From assembly GCF_900100305.1 (NCBI RefSeq), contig NZ_FNEY01000023.1, positions 1 to 64,000 on the forward strand: a stretch of DNA of 64,000 nt, in the 5' to 3' direction. The notes under the pieces are model-generated. The model saw only the letters and a program-made list of their open reading frames with translations. It ran no database searches and had not been told where the DNA came from. A program made the translations under genes and the position numbers. Numbering within the stretch: position 1 is the stretch's first letter; each line of letters starts with the position of its first letter. Shown piece by piece: positions 26,670 to 39,374 of the stretch. Source of the DNA: Paracidovorax citrulli (GTDB lineage: Bacteria; Pseudomonadota; Gammaproteobacteria; Burkholderiales; Burkholderiaceae_C).

Positions 26670-27452
26670 TCAGTGTCCTCCGGTGCCCAGGTAGGCCTCA
26701 ATCACTTTTTCGTTCTTCTGCACGTCGGCAGGGGTTCCTTCGGCGATCTGCTTGCCGTAGTCGAGCACGGTCACGCGGTCGCACAGGCCCATCACCAGCT
26801 TCACGTCGTGCTCGATGAGCAGGATGGTGCGGTTGTCGCGGCGGATGCGGTCGATCAGTTCGCGCAGCTGCACCTTCTCGGTGGCGTTCATGCCGGCGGC
26901 CGGCTCGTCGAGCGCGATCAATTGCGGATCGGTGGCCAGGGCGCGCGCGATCTCCAGGCGGCGCTGGTCGCCGTAGGACAGGGTGCGTGCCTTGAAATCG
27001 GCGTATTTGCCGATGCCCACGTAGTCGAGCAGTTCCTGCGCGCGCCTGGCGATCGCGGCCTCTTCTTCCTTGAAGGCCTTGGTGCGGAAGATCGCGCCGA
27101 TCAGGCCGGACTGGGTGCGGATGTGCCGGCCCACCATCACGTTCTCGAGCGCCGTCATCTCGGCGAAGAGCCGGATGTTCTGGAACGTGCGCGCGATGCC
27201 CGCCTTGGCGACCTCGTGCACCGCCGTGGGCTCATAGGACTTGCCGGCCAGCTGGAAGGTGCCGCTGTCGGGCGTGTAGAGGCCCGTGATGACGTTGAAG
27301 AAGGTGGTCTTGCCTGCGCCATTCGGGCCGATGAGGCCGTAGACCTGGCCGCGGCCGATGGTGATGCCCACGTCGGAGAGGGCCTGCAGCCCGCCGAAGC
27401 GCTTGGAAATACCGGCGACCCGCAGCACCACTTCGTTGGTTGTTTCTGCCAT
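26670..27452 (-). CDS. livG: Branched-chain amino acid ABC transporter ATP-binding protein LivG
   Basis: A 260-residue ATPase of the LivG group. It has Walker A GPNGAGKTT, the LivG-type insertion TFQNIRLFAEMTALENVMVG, the signature LSYGDQRRLEIARAL, Walker B LIALDEPAAGMN and the H-loop in TILLIEHDVKLVMGLCDRV. It pairs with LivF on the LivH/LivM membrane core. The gene begins 24 bases after livM, consistent with one transcript. Confidence 0.93.
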   Translation of the reverse strand: MAETTNEVVLRVAGISKRFGGLQALSDVGITIGRGQVYGLIGPNGAGKTTFFNVITGLYTPDSGTFQLAGKSYEPTAVHEVAKAGIARTFQNIRLFAEMTALENVMVGRHIRTQSGLIGAIFRTKAFKEEEAAIARRAQELLDYVGIGKYADFKARTLSYGDQRRLEIARALATDPQLIALDEPAAGMNATEKVQLRELIDRIRRDNRTILLIEHDVKLVMGLCDRVTVLDYGKQIAEGTPADVQKNEKVIEAYLGTGGH

Positions 27453-27476
27453 GTTCGTTGCTCTCGAAGGGTGTTC

Positions 27477-28553
27477 TCAGGACTTCTGCACGAGGCTCTT
27501 GCCGTGCTCGGGCGACGGCCAGAGGCCGCGCGGGCGCAGCAGCATGATGATGATCATGGCCAGCGCGATCAGCAGCTGGCGCAGGATGGCGGAGTCGAGG
27601 CGGCCGTCCGTCATGGACTGCAGCGGGCCCGCCACGTAGCGCAGCACCTCGGGCAGCGCGGACAGCAGCACGGCACCCAGGATCACGCCGGGGATGTGGC
27701 CGATGCCGCCCAGCACGACCATGGCCACGATCATCACGGACTCCATCAGGCTGAAGGACTCGGGCGACACGAAGCCCTGGAACGCACCGAACATCGCGCC
27801 CGAGACGCCGCCGAAGGACGCGCCCATGCCGAAGGCCAGCAGCTTGAGGTTGCGGGTGTTGATGCCCATGGCCTTGGCGGCGATCTCGTCCTCGCGGATG
27901 GCCATCCAGGCGCGGCCGATGCGCGAGTCCTGCAGCCGGTAGCAGATGATGACGCTGAACACCACCAGGACCAGGAACAGGTAGTAGTAGAGCGTGACGG
28001 AGTTGATGTCGTAGCCGAACAGCTCCAGGCGCCGGCCGAGATCCAGGCCGAAGACCTTGACCGAGTCGATCTGGCCGATGCCCTTGGGCCCGTTGGTCAG
28101 GTTGACGGGGTGGTCCAGGTTGTTCAGGAAGATGCGGATGATCTCGCCGAAGCCCAGCGTCACGATGGCCAGGTAGTCGCCGCGCAGCTTGAGCGTGGGC
28201 GCGCCGAGCAGTGCCCCGCAGACCGCGGCCACCAGCGCGGCCAGCGGTATCACGAGCCAGAGGGAGGTGTGCAGACCGTTGGGGAACATGGCCGCGAAAC
28301 TCGCGAAGGTATCCGACAGGTGCGGCGACGCCATCAGGCCGAAGAGGTAGGCACCCACGGCGTAGAAGGCCACGTAGCCGAGGTCCAGCAGCCCGGCGTA
28401 GCCGACCACGATGTTCAGGCCCAGGGCCAGCATGACGTAGAGCAGCGCGAGGTCGGCGATGCGGACCCAGGCGTTGCCGAAGGACTGCAGGATGAGCGGC
28501 AGGACGAGCAGCGCGATGGCGCCGATGATCCATTGGGCTTTGTTGTTTTTCAT
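27477..28553 (-). CDS. livM: Branched-chain amino acid ABC transporter permease LivM
   Basis: A 358-residue inner-membrane permease with roughly eight to ten hydrophobic segments. The family core LALGLNIVVGYAGLLDLGYVAFYAVGAY is at about 40-70, and the coupling region RIGRAWMAIREDEIAAKAMG, which contacts the ATPases, is in the second half. The ATG at 28553 was chosen over an upstream in-frame codon because the protein then begins MKNNKAQW before the first membrane segment. It is 13 bases from livH. Confidence 0.93.
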   Translation of the reverse strand: MKNNKAQWIIGAIALLVLPLILQSFGNAWVRIADLALLYVMLALGLNIVVGYAGLLDLGYVAFYAVGAYLFGLMASPHLSDTFASFAAMFPNGLHTSLWLVIPLAALVAAVCGALLGAPTLKLRGDYLAIVTLGFGEIIRIFLNNLDHPVNLTNGPKGIGQIDSVKVFGLDLGRRLELFGYDINSVTLYYYLFLVLVVFSVIICYRLQDSRIGRAWMAIREDEIAAKAMGINTRNLKLLAFGMGASFGGVSGAMFGAFQGFVSPESFSLMESVMIVAMVVLGGIGHIPGVILGAVLLSALPEVLRYVAGPLQSMTDGRLDSAILRQLLIALAMIIIMLLRPRGLWPSPEHGKSLVQKS

Positions 28554-28566
28554 GGGAATGCGCTCC

Positions 28567-29496
28567 TCAGGCACGGTCGGCCACACGCTCGCCCAGCAGG
28601 CCCGAGGGGCGCAGCGTGAGGATGATGATCAGCACGATGAAGGCGAAGATGTCGGTGTAGTTGCTGCCCAGCAGGCCGCCCGTGAGGGTGCCGATGTAGC
28701 CCGAGCCGATGGCCTCGATGAGTCCGAGCAGGATGCCGCCCACCACCGCGCCGGCCAGGTTGCCGATGCCGCCGAACACGGCCGCCGTGAAGGCCTTCAG
28801 GCCCGGCAGGAAGCCCATGGTGTGCTGGGCGGTGCCGTAGTTGGAGGCGTACATGATGCCGGCGATCGCGGCGAGCACGGCCCCGATGATGAAGGTGGCC
28901 GAGATCACCATGTCCGGCTTGACGCCCATCAGGGCGGCGACGCGCGGGTTCTCCGCGGTGGCGCGCATGGCGCGGCCGAGCTTGGTGTAGTTGACCAGAT
29001 AGACCAGCGAGGCGAGCGCGATGGCCGTGACGGCCAGGATCAGCACCTGCGTGGAGGTGATCACCGCGCCGCCGATCTGGAACGGCGTGGTCGGCAACAG
29101 CGTGGGATAGGGCTTGTAGTTGGGCTTCCAGATGATCATGGCCAGCGTCTGCAGCAGGATGGACATGCCGATGGCGGTGATCAGGGGAGCGAGGCGGGGA
29201 CTGCTTCGCAACGGACGGTAGGCGACCTTTTCGATGGTGAAGTTGAGCGCAGCGGCGACCACGCAGGCGATGATGGTGGCCAGCAGGAGAATGACCCAGC
29301 CCGGAGCGCCCGGCATGGCTTCCTGCATCAGCCCGATGCAGCTCCAGCTGGTCAGTGCCCCGATCATGAGCACTTCCCCGTGGGCGAAGTTGATCAACTG
29401 AATGATGCCGTACACCATGGTATAGCCCAAGGCTATCAAGGCGTACATGCTGCCGAGGACCAGACCGTTGATGATCTGCTGCAGCAAAATGTCCAT
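28567..29496 (-). CDS. livH: Branched-chain amino acid ABC transporter permease LivH
   Basis: A 309-residue inner-membrane permease. It starts MDILLQQIINGLVLGSMYAL, has the conserved GYTMVYGIIQLINFAHGEVLMIGA block, and the ATPase-contact region TKLGRAMRATAENPRVAALMG in the second half. It is the first gene of livHMGF. The substrate-binding protein usually encoded just upstream is absent; a chemoreceptor gene lies there instead, beyond a terminator-like hairpin. Confidence 0.93.
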   Translation of the reverse strand: MDILLQQIINGLVLGSMYALIALGYTMVYGIIQLINFAHGEVLMIGALTSWSCIGLMQEAMPGAPGWVILLLATIIACVVAAALNFTIEKVAYRPLRSSPRLAPLITAIGMSILLQTLAMIIWKPNYKPYPTLLPTTPFQIGGAVITSTQVLILAVTAIALASLVYLVNYTKLGRAMRATAENPRVAALMGVKPDMVISATFIIGAVLAAIAGIMYASNYGTAQHTMGFLPGLKAFTAAVFGGIGNLAGAVVGGILLGLIEAIGSGYIGTLTGGLLGSNYTDIFAFIVLIIILTLRPSGLLGERVADRA

Positions 29497-29811
29497 AGAA
29501 AAAGTCCTTCGTTGATAACGTCCCATCCCGTCATTGGGCCGGGAATCGGTACAGCCTTTTGGGCCCGATTGCCATGTAGCAAAAAACCCGCCAGGACAGG
29601 TGCCACGCGGGTTTGGTGCGGGATTGTAGCCAGATGCCTTGCGGGCGCCTTACCACGGCTGGACGGGGTTTTCCCGGGGATGGACAAGACATCAGCAGCC
29701 CGAACAGGCCATTAGGCGCGCTGATCCATTCACGCATGGACGCGGTGCCGGCGGGGCGCTGGTGGAGCGGAGGCTGCAGCCGTCTCCCGCCCTTCCCGGC
29801 AGTGGAGAAGG
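29497..29811. other. Intergenic region between the chemoreceptor gene and livH
   Basis: About 315 bases without a gene. It contains the livH promoter region, and the hairpin listed separately at 29579-29613. I see no small open frame with family resemblance. Confidence 0.5.
29579..29613 (-). terminator. Terminator-like hairpin between the chemoreceptor gene and livH
   Basis: On the minus strand ACCCGC pairs with GCGGGT around a 15-base loop, followed by six T. It lies about 200 bases after the chemoreceptor stop and 80 bases before livH. It may end the chemoreceptor message or act as an attenuator in the livH leader. Confidence 0.55.
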
Positions 29812-31605
29812 TCAGGCGATCTTGAACCGGCCGATGGTCGCGGCCAGTGCATTGGCCTGCGTCTGCAAGGTGCCCGAGGCGGCAGCGGATTGCTCCACCA
29901 GCGAAGCGTTCTGCTGCACCATCGCATCCAGCTGGACGACCGCCTGATTGACTTCCTGGATGCCGCGCGTCTGCTCTGCGGCGGCACGCGCGATCCCGGA
30001 AATGACGGATTGCACTTCGGCGGAATGGGAGATGATCTCGCTCATGGTCTTGCCGGCCCGGCGCACCTGGACCGACCCGGCGGAAACGCGCGACACCGTG
30101 GACTCCACCAGCTGCTTGACCTCGCGTGCGGACTCTGCACTGCGCTGCGCCAGGTTGCGCACTTCATGGGCGACGACGGCAAAACCGCGCCCCTGCTCCC
30201 CGGCACGGGCGGCTTCCACCGCTGCATTGAGCGCGAGAATGTTGGTCTGGAATGCGATGCCGTCGATGACCGTGATGATGGCACCGATCTGTCCCGAGAC
30301 CTTTTCGATCTCTTCCATCGTACCGACCGCCTCGGAGACGATCCTGCCCCCCTGCGAGGCCATTTCCGTCGCGGCACTGGAACGCTGGTCGGCCTCCAGG
30401 GCCGCCGCGGCGGAGCTGTCGACCGTTCCCGAGATGTGGGCCATCGAGGCAGCGGTTTCCTCGAGATTGGCGGCAGCCAGCTCGGTACGGGCGGACAAGT
30501 CCTGGCTGGCGCTCGCGATTTCATCGGCGGCAGTCAGGACCGACGCTCCGGCATCCCGGACTTCCAGCATCACGCTCTGTATTTTGCCGACGAACTGGTT
30601 GAACGACCGGGCGATGGTGGCGACCTCGTCCTTGCCCTGGTCCGGCAGGCGCTGCGTCAGGTCGCCGGACCCCGAGCCGATGGCCGTCATGGCCTGGCTG
30701 ACTTGCTCGAGCCGGCGGAAGCTGGTCGCCGTCATGGCGATGCCGATCACGGAGGCGATGCCGACGATGATGAGCAGCGACACCAGCGAGGCCACCAGCA
30801 AGGAACGCGAGCCCGCCATCACCTCGGCTTCATCCATGACGATCACGATGCGCCAGTCGGTGCCGCGGACATCCTGCGCACGCACCAGCTTTGCCCGGCC
30901 ATCGACGACGACCTTCATCTGCGCCGAGCCCGGGCCCGTGGAAGCGACGGAGAGCTGGGAAAAATCGGGCGCGATATCGGTGACCTGCCTGAATCGCAGT
31001 TTTGTATCAGCGTGCGCGATGATGCGGCCGCTCCGGTCGATCAACATGCCGAAGCTTCCTGGTGTCGGCTGGATCGACTTGATGTTCTCCACCACGCTGT
31101 CCAGCGCGATATCCCCGACCAGGACGGCCTTGAGCGCCCCTTCGCGCATCACCGGCAGGGCCAGTGCCACCAGCAGGAGCTTGCTGGTGCTGACGTACGG
31201 AATGGCGACGGGTTTACCGGCCTGGACCGCGCCCTGGTACCAGGGGCGGCTGGTCGGATCGTACGTGGGCGGAATGTTCGGCCAATCCGTGAATTTCGCG
31301 GATTTGTCCGGATAGCCGACGCCGACGTCGTAGAAACCACCGGCGACGGCAATCTGCTTGAGTGCGATATCCGGGCTACTCGTCAGCACCACATCCTGCA
31401 GCGAAGCCACCATACGGGACTTGTCAGCCACCCAGTCGCCGATGACCACCGCATGCTCGTTGACCGAAGTGATCAAATCCTGATCGGCCGCCGCCGACAT
31501 GCTCGATTTTGCGATCAGGTAATTGGTCGCGGTGCTGACGATGACCGAGAGCGCGACCAGCAATACCGAGACACCGACGACGCGGGTGCGAATGGATGAC
31601 AACAT
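29812..31605 (-). CDS. Methyl-accepting chemotaxis protein with periplasmic Cache-type sensor
   Basis: A 597-residue chemoreceptor. The first membrane segment is at about 8-30 and the second near 275-297. The periplasmic domain between them resembles the dCache fold ([20 protein letters not shown] and the [20 protein letters not shown] block typical of small-molecule Cache sensors). A HAMP region follows and then the signalling hairpin, with the invariant tip [24 protein letters not shown] as [16 protein letters not shown]. The C-terminus lacks an NWETF-type tether. The ATG at 31605 is preferred to an upstream TTG, though its ribosome-binding site is weak. The upstream 100 bases are unusually AT-rich. 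Confidence 0.9.
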   Translation of the reverse strand: MLSSIRTRVVGVSVLLVALSVIVSTATNYLIAKSSMSAAADQDLITSVNEHAVVIGDWVADKSRMVASLQDVVLTSSPDIALKQIAVAGGFYDVGVGYPDKSAKFTDWPNIPPTYDPTSRPWYQGAVQAGKPVAIPYVSTSKLLLVALALPVMREGALKAVLVGDIALDSVVENIKSIQPTPGSFGMLIDRSGRIIAHADTKLRFRQVTDIAPDFSQLSVASTGPGSAQMKVVVDGRAKLVRAQDVRGTDWRIVIVMDEAEVMAGSRSLLVASLVSLLIIVGIASVIGIAMTATSFRRLEQVSQAMTAIGSGSGDLTQRLPDQGKDEVATIARSFNQFVGKIQSVMLEVRDAGASVLTAADEIASASQDLSARTELAAANLEETAASMAHISGTVDSSAAAALEADQRSSAATEMASQGGRIVSEAVGTMEEIEKVSGQIGAIITVIDGIAFQTNILALNAAVEAARAGEQGRGFAVVAHEVRNLAQRSAESAREVKQLVESTVSRVSAGSVQVRRAGKTMSEIISHSAEVQSVISGIARAAAEQTRGIQEVNQAVVQLDAMVQQNASLVEQSAAASGTLQTQANALAATIGRFKIA

Positions 31606-31781
31606 TTTGGTGGAGTTTTGTTTTTGCAATCAAACCAATTAACTGCATTATTACAAAAACAAACATACCACAGGGAAAACGTTATGCGCATGCGTGCTGT
31701 GCATCGGCACAAGATGTTGTATGCGGCACCACAACGAGATTGACTTTTCGGAATCCCGGCGCGCTCACCAAGGCATTCATC

Positions 31782-33086
31782 TCAATTTTTGCGCGCTTCT
31801 TCGTCCCACTTTTTGAGCACCGCCAGCTTCTCCGCGATCTTCACTTCGAGGCCTCTGGGCACCGGCCGATACCAGCCCGGCTCATCCATGCCGTCGGGAA
31901 GATAGGTTTCCCCGGCAGCGTAGGCGTTGGGCTCGTCATGCGCATACCGGTACTCGTGCCCATAGCCCAGTTCTTTCATGAGCTTGGTGGGCGCGTTGCG
32001 CAGGTGGACCGGCACCTCACGGCTCTTGTCCTTCTTCACGAAGGCCCTGGCCGCGTTGTAGGCGTTGTACCCCGCGTTGCTCTTGGCAGCCACCGCCAGA
32101 TAGATCACGGCCTGCCCCAGGGCCAGCTCGCCCTCCGGGCTTCCCAGACGCTCGTAGGTCAGCGCGGCATCGTTGGCGATCTGCATGGCCCTCGGGTCGG
32201 CCAGGCCGATGTCTTCCCACGCCATGCGGACAATGCGCCGTGCCAGATACCTGGCGTCTGCCCCACCGTCCAGCATGCGCGTGAGCCAGTAGAGGGCAGC
32301 GTCCGGATGGGAGCCGCGCACCGACTTGTGCAGGGCTGAAATCTGGTCGTAGAAATTGTCCCCGCCCTTGTCGAAGCGCCGGCTGTTCAGCGTCAAGGCG
32401 TTCTGCAGGAAGTCGGCAGTGATCGCCGTGGTCCCCGAAGCATTGGCTGCCGTGCTGGTCTGCTCCAGCAGGTTCAGGAACCTTCTGGCGTCGCCATCCG
32501 CATAGCCGATGATGGTGTCCGTCGCCAGGTCGTCGAACCGAAGATGGCCGAGGGCCATCTCTTGCGCACGCTTCAGAAGCAGCCGCAGTTCTTCATCCGT
32601 CAGGGACTTCAGGACATAGACCTGGGCGCGCGACAGCAGAGCCGAGTTCACCTCGAAGGAAGGGTTCTCGGTGGTGGCCCCGATGAAGGTCACCAGGCCG
32701 CTTTCCGCGTAGGGAAGCAGCGCGTCCTGCTGCGACTTGTTGAACCTGTGGATTTCATCCACGAACAGGATCGTGTGCTTGCCCATCGCCAGGTTCTGCT
32801 GCGCCTGCTCCATGGCGGCACGGATGTCCTTGACACCGGAGAACACCGCAGACAAGGCGATGAACTCGCATTGGAACGCCGTGGCCGTGAGCCGGGCCAG
32901 GGTCGTTTTGCCCACGCCTGGCGGCCCCCAGAAGATCATGGAGTGCGGCTTGCCCGACTGGAACGCCAGCCGCAACGGCTTGCCCTCCCCCAGCAGGTGC
33001 GACTGCCCGATCACCTCGTCCAGGCTGGCCGGGCGCAGGGCTTCGGCCAGGGGAGCGACCGGAGGAGTGGAGAACAGATCTGCCAT
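31782..33086 (-). CDS. rarA: Replication-associated recombination protein A (MgsA/RarA AAA+ ATPase)
   Basis: A 434-residue clamp-loader-like ATPase that acts at stalled replication forks. Walker A GPPGVGKT is at 54-61, Walker B is ILFVDEIHRFNKSQQD, and sensor 1 lies in IGATTENPSFEVNSALLSR. The C-terminal domain has HKSVRGSHPDAALYWL and the conserved MPTKLMKELGYG-like NAPTKLMKELGYGHEYRYAH block. In many proteobacteria rarA follows lolA and ftsK directly. Here two plus-strand genes separate it from lolA. Confidence 0.95.
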   Translation of the reverse strand: MADLFSTPPVAPLAEALRPASLDEVIGQSHLLGEGKPLRLAFQSGKPHSMIFWGPPGVGKTTLARLTATAFQCEFIALSAVFSGVKDIRAAMEQAQQNLAMGKHTILFVDEIHRFNKSQQDALLPYAESGLVTFIGATTENPSFEVNSALLSRAQVYVLKSLTDEELRLLLKRAQEMALGHLRFDDLATDTIIGYADGDARRFLNLLEQTSTAANASGTTAITADFLQNALTLNSRRFDKGGDNFYDQISALHKSVRGSHPDAALYWLTRMLDGGADARYLARRIVRMAWEDIGLADPRAMQIANDAALTYERLGSPEGELALGQAVIYLAVAAKSNAGYNAYNAARAFVKKDKSREVPVHLRNAPTKLMKELGYGHEYRYAHDEPNAYAAGETYLPDGMDEPGWYRPVPRGLEVKIAEKLAVLKKWDEEARKN

Positions 33087-33259
33087 GGCGGTGGAATGCG
33101 ATGCAGCGGAAGAACGGGGGTTCGGGAAGGGAAACCGGCAGGAGCGAACGGGAAAGACAGGCCGCCGCACCCATTATTCCTGCAGGCGGTATCCTGCACC
33201 AATCCGGGGGCTCCGCGTTGCAGGCCGGCGCCGCGAGCATCCCCGCACCCTCCGACGAC

Positions 33260-33859
33260 ATGCTGCGCCCCCAGCCCGATCTCGCCTCGCTTGTGCACAG
33301 CGTGCGCAATTGCACCCTGTGCGCAGGCAGCCTGCCCCTCGGGCCGCGGCCCGTGCTGCAGGCCTCCGCCGGGGCGCGCATCCTCGTCGCGGGGCAGGCA
33401 CCGGGCCGCAAGGTGCACGCCAGCGGCATTCCCTTCGACGATGCGAGCGGCGAACGGCTGCGCGCCTGGATGGGGGTGGACCGGGACACGTTCTACGACC
33501 CCGGGCGCATCGCGATCGTCCCCATGGGCTTCTGCTACCCCGGCACCGGCCGTTCGGGCGACCTGCCGCCGCGCCCGGAATGCGCCTCCACCTGGCGCAA
33601 GCCGCTGCTGCAAGCCCTGCCCGGCATCCGCCTCACCATCGTGCTCGGCGCGCACGCCCTCGCCTGGCACGGACGCCGCGCGCCTGCGCCGGCGTCGCTG
33701 ACCGACGCCGTGCAGGACTGGCGCCGCGATGCGCCGGCGCTATGGGTGCTGCCGCATCCCAGTCCGCGCAACAACGGCTGGCTGAAACGCCATCCGTGGT
33801 TCGCCGAAGAATTGCTGCCCACCCTGCGCCGCGGAGTGGCGGAAGTGCTCGCGGACTGA
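33260..33859 (+). CDS. Uracil-DNA glycosylase family protein
   Basis: A 199-residue protein of the UDG superfamily. Motif 1 is GQAPGRKVHASGIPFDDASG, and motif 2 is LPHPSPRNNGW. Four cysteines match the iron-sulfur pattern of family 4/5-like enzymes: Cys-x2-Cys near the N-terminus (NCTLC) and Cys-x15-Cys later (FCYPG to PECAS). Such enzymes remove uracil or deaminated bases from DNA. The motif-1 residues differ from the usual GEAPG-ED pattern, so activity may be altered. The ATG at 33260 is preferred because the longer frame overlaps the rarA promoter region and encodes no known domain. It diverges from rarA. Confidence 0.78.
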   Translation: MLRPQPDLASLVHSVRNCTLCAGSLPLGPRPVLQASAGARILVAGQAPGRKVHASGIPFDDASGERLRAWMGVDRDTFYDPGRIAIVPMGFCYPGTGRSGDLPPRPECASTWRKPLLQALPGIRLTIVLGAHALAWHGRRAPAPASLTDAVQDWRRDAPALWVLPHPSPRNNGWLKRHPWFAEELLPTLRRGVAEVLAD

Positions 33860-34034
33860 ACGCTGCGGGTACACGCAGCGCCGCGTGAGCGAAACCATGT
33901 GTGGGCCTGCGGAGCTAAACTCTGCGGCCGGGGAAGGCGGGTCCGCCATGCGCCGGGCCATGGCCGCGCAGCGCGGACAATCACGCTTCGCGCGCCTGCC
34001 CGCAGGCCGCCCCCATCCCTTCGGAGACCCATCC

Positions 34035-34391
34035 ATGCATTTCGCTGCCCATGCCGTCGCGGCGCTGATCGCGCTGCTGCACATCTACATCCTGATACTG
34101 GAGATGTTCCTCTGGGACAAGCCGGCAGGCCTCAAGGCGTTCCGTAACACGCCGGAGCGCGCGGCGGACACGAAGGTGATGGCGGCCAACCAGGGTCTCT
34201 ACAACGGCTTCCTCGCGGCCGGGCTGCTCTGGGGCCTCTGGCTCGGCGGACCGCACGGCCGCGCGGTCCTGACCTTCTTCCTGCTGTGCGTGCTGGTGGC
34301 CGGGCTCTACGGCGCCGCCACGGCGGCCCGCAAGATCCTGTTCATCCAGGCAGTGCCGGCCGCGCTGGGCCTGGCATTGCTCTGGATCTAG
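34035..34391 (+). CDS. DUF1304 family small membrane protein
   Basis: A 118-residue inner-membrane protein with four hydrophobic segments. The pattern fits DUF1304: AALIALLHIYILILEMFLWD at the start, a conserved NQGLYNGFLAAGLLWGL in the middle, and a C-terminal GLYGAATAARKILFIQAVPA. The family is widespread in bacteria, and its function is unknown. It stands between a UDG-family gene and the convergent lolA gene, in the gap where rarA and lolA are separated. Confidence 0.85.
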   Translation: MHFAAHAVAALIALLHIYILILEMFLWDKPAGLKAFRNTPERAADTKVMAANQGLYNGFLAAGLLWGLWLGGPHGRAVLTFFLLCVLVAGLYGAATAARKILFIQAVPAALGLALLWI

Positions 34392-34424
34392 CGGCAGGCC
34401 GGCGGCGCCGGGCCTTGCAGGGCA

Positions 34425-35060
34425 TCACTGGCGCACCACGTCGGCGCCCTGCGGGGGCTTGAACTCGAAAGTGGAGGCCGGCAGGGAAGCGCTGGACTGG
34501 ACGTTCGCGAAGCGGATCACCGAGCGCTGGCCGAAGCTGTCCAGGATGTCCAGGGCCGCGAGCTGCTCGCCCTGGAAGCCCACGCGCACGCTCTTGAGCT
34601 GGCCGTCCCTGGTCCTGGGGGTGGCCAGCACCCACTGCAGGCCATCCTGGTCCGGCGCGGATTCGAGGGTGAAATCCTTGCGCAATGCCTGCAGGTCCGG
34701 CGCGGAGGCCAGCAGCGCGGCGGGCGTGGTGCCCAGCGCCTGCGCCTGCGCCCGCTGGGTGACCTGGTTCAGGTCGGCGTCGTAGAGCCAGAGCGACTTG
34801 CCGTCGGCCACGATGGTCTGGGCGAAGGGCTTGGTATAGGTGAACTTGAAGCGGCCCGGCCGCTGGAACTCGAAGGTGCCGGAGGAGGTCCGGGTGCGCG
34901 AGGCCTGGCCGTCCTTCGGGGGCGATGTCACGGTCTGCGTGAAATCCGCGCGCCCGGCCTGGGCGCCCTTCATGAACGACTCCAGGCTCGCCAGGCCATC
35001 GGCCCAGGCGCTCTGCGCACCGACCGCGATCGCGGCGATCGCCATCCACTGTTTCATCAT
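34425..35060 (-). CDS. lolA: Outer-membrane lipoprotein carrier protein LolA
   Basis: A 211-residue periplasmic chaperone that receives lipoproteins from LolCDE and hands them to LolB at the outer membrane. The signal peptide is at 1-20 (MMKQWMAIAAIAVGAQSAWA). The mature part shows SSGTFEFQRPGRFKFTYTKPF, DGKSLWLYDADLNQVTQR and the C-terminal LDSFGQRSVIRFANVQ, as in the family. Two adjacent ATG codons could serve as start. It follows ftsK after 44 bases and is probably co-transcribed with it. Confidence 0.93.
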   Translation of the reverse strand: MMKQWMAIAAIAVGAQSAWADGLASLESFMKGAQAGRADFTQTVTSPPKDGQASRTRTSSGTFEFQRPGRFKFTYTKPFAQTIVADGKSLWLYDADLNQVTQRAQAQALGTTPAALLASAPDLQALRKDFTLESAPDQDGLQWVLATPRTRDGQLKSVRVGFQGEQLAALDILDSFGQRSVIRFANVQSSASLPASTFEFKPPQGADVVRQ

Positions 35061-35104
35061 GCTTCGATCCAATCCTTGTCGTCCAGGCTCCGGCATGCCG
35101 GCGG

Positions 35105-38624
<3,520 letters not shown>

Positions 38625-38666
38625 CGCCCTGCCCGGTCCGTCCGCGCGGGCGGCAGCCGTGCGGGC

Positions 38667-38696
38667 TGGACACCCGTTTGAAGGCCGCGCTATAAT
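38667..38696 (+). promoter_or_regulatory. Predicted sigma-70 promoter of rpmB-rpmG
   Basis: A TGGACA -35 element and a perfect TATAAT -10 element are separated by 18 bases. The transcript would start near 38703, giving a leader of about 165 bases before the rpmB ATG. Confidence 0.65.
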
Positions 38697-38870
38697 GCGC
38701 GGCTTTGCTGCATCTTGCGCACCGCTTTTTCAAGCGAGCCGCGCGCCGCGGCAGATACCAACCGGGTTACCGCCACCCTATCTGGCGAGGTGAGGCCGCG
38801 CGGACAGGCTTTCGCGAACCAGCGGAGCGTGCATGTCCTGCGGCTGTATTTGAAAAATCGGAGTGTCCTC

Positions 38871-39104
38871 ATGGCACGCGTCTGCGACGTCACGGGCAAG
38901 AAGCCCATGGTCGGGAACAACGTTTCCCACGCCAACAACAAAACCAAGCGCCGGTTCCTGCCGAACCTGCAATACCGCCGTTTCTGGGTCGAGAGCGAAA
39001 ACCGCTGGGTGCGCCTGCGTGTTTCCAGCGCCGCCCTGCGTCTGATCGACAAGAACGGCATCGATTCCGTGCTCGCCGACCTGCGTGCACGTGGCCAGGC
39101 TTAA
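38871..39104 (+). CDS. rpmB: 50S ribosomal protein L28
   Basis: A 77-residue ribosomal protein. The family pattern is [32 protein letters not shown], and [22 protein letters not shown] lies ten bases before the ATG. It is followed 11 bases later by rpmG, the usual pair. Confidence 0.97.
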   Translation: MARVCDVTGKKPMVGNNVSHANNKTKRRFLPNLQYRRFWVESENRWVRLRVSSAALRLIDKNGIDSVLADLRARGQA

Positions 39105-39115
39105 GGAGTAGCACC

Positions 39116-39286
39116 ATGGCAACCAAAGGCGGACGCGACAAGATCAAGCTGGAATCCACCGCAGGAACCGGCCACTTCTACACCACCACCAAGAACAAGA
39201 AGACGATGCCCGAGAAGATGTCGATCATCAAGTTCGACCCCAAGGCTCGCAAGCACGTCGAGTACAAGGAAATGAAACTGAAGTAA
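39116..39286 (+). CDS. rpmG: 50S ribosomal protein L33
   Basis: A 56-residue ribosomal protein: [34 protein letters not shown] and [18 protein letters not shown]. It has no cysteine, so it is the zinc-free form that does not depend on zinc supply. The ribosome-binding site AAGGAG overlaps the end of rpmB, which suggests coupled translation. A rho-independent terminator follows. Confidence 0.97.
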   Translation: MATKGGRDKIKLESTAGTGHFYTTTKNKKTMPEKMSIIKFDPKARKHVEYKEMKLK

Positions 39287-39318
39287 GGCGCCAGCCGCTT
39301 CCAGCGCTTTCCCGTGAA

Positions 39319-39349
39319 AGCCGCCCCACCGAGGGCGGCTTTTCTTTTT
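39319..39349 (+). terminator. Rho-independent terminator of rpmB-rpmG
   Basis: An eight-base-pair AGCCGCCC / GGGCGGCT stem with a six-base loop is followed by a T-rich run (TTTTCTTTTT), 32 bases after the rpmG stop. Confidence 0.9.
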
Positions 39350-39374
39350 CCGGCTGTTCCTTTTTGGCGTGGCC

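Noticed and set aside
26673-28619. A long plus-strand frame opposite livG and livM
   Set aside because: It is full of His, Asp and Gln from antisense reading of permease codons; not a gene.
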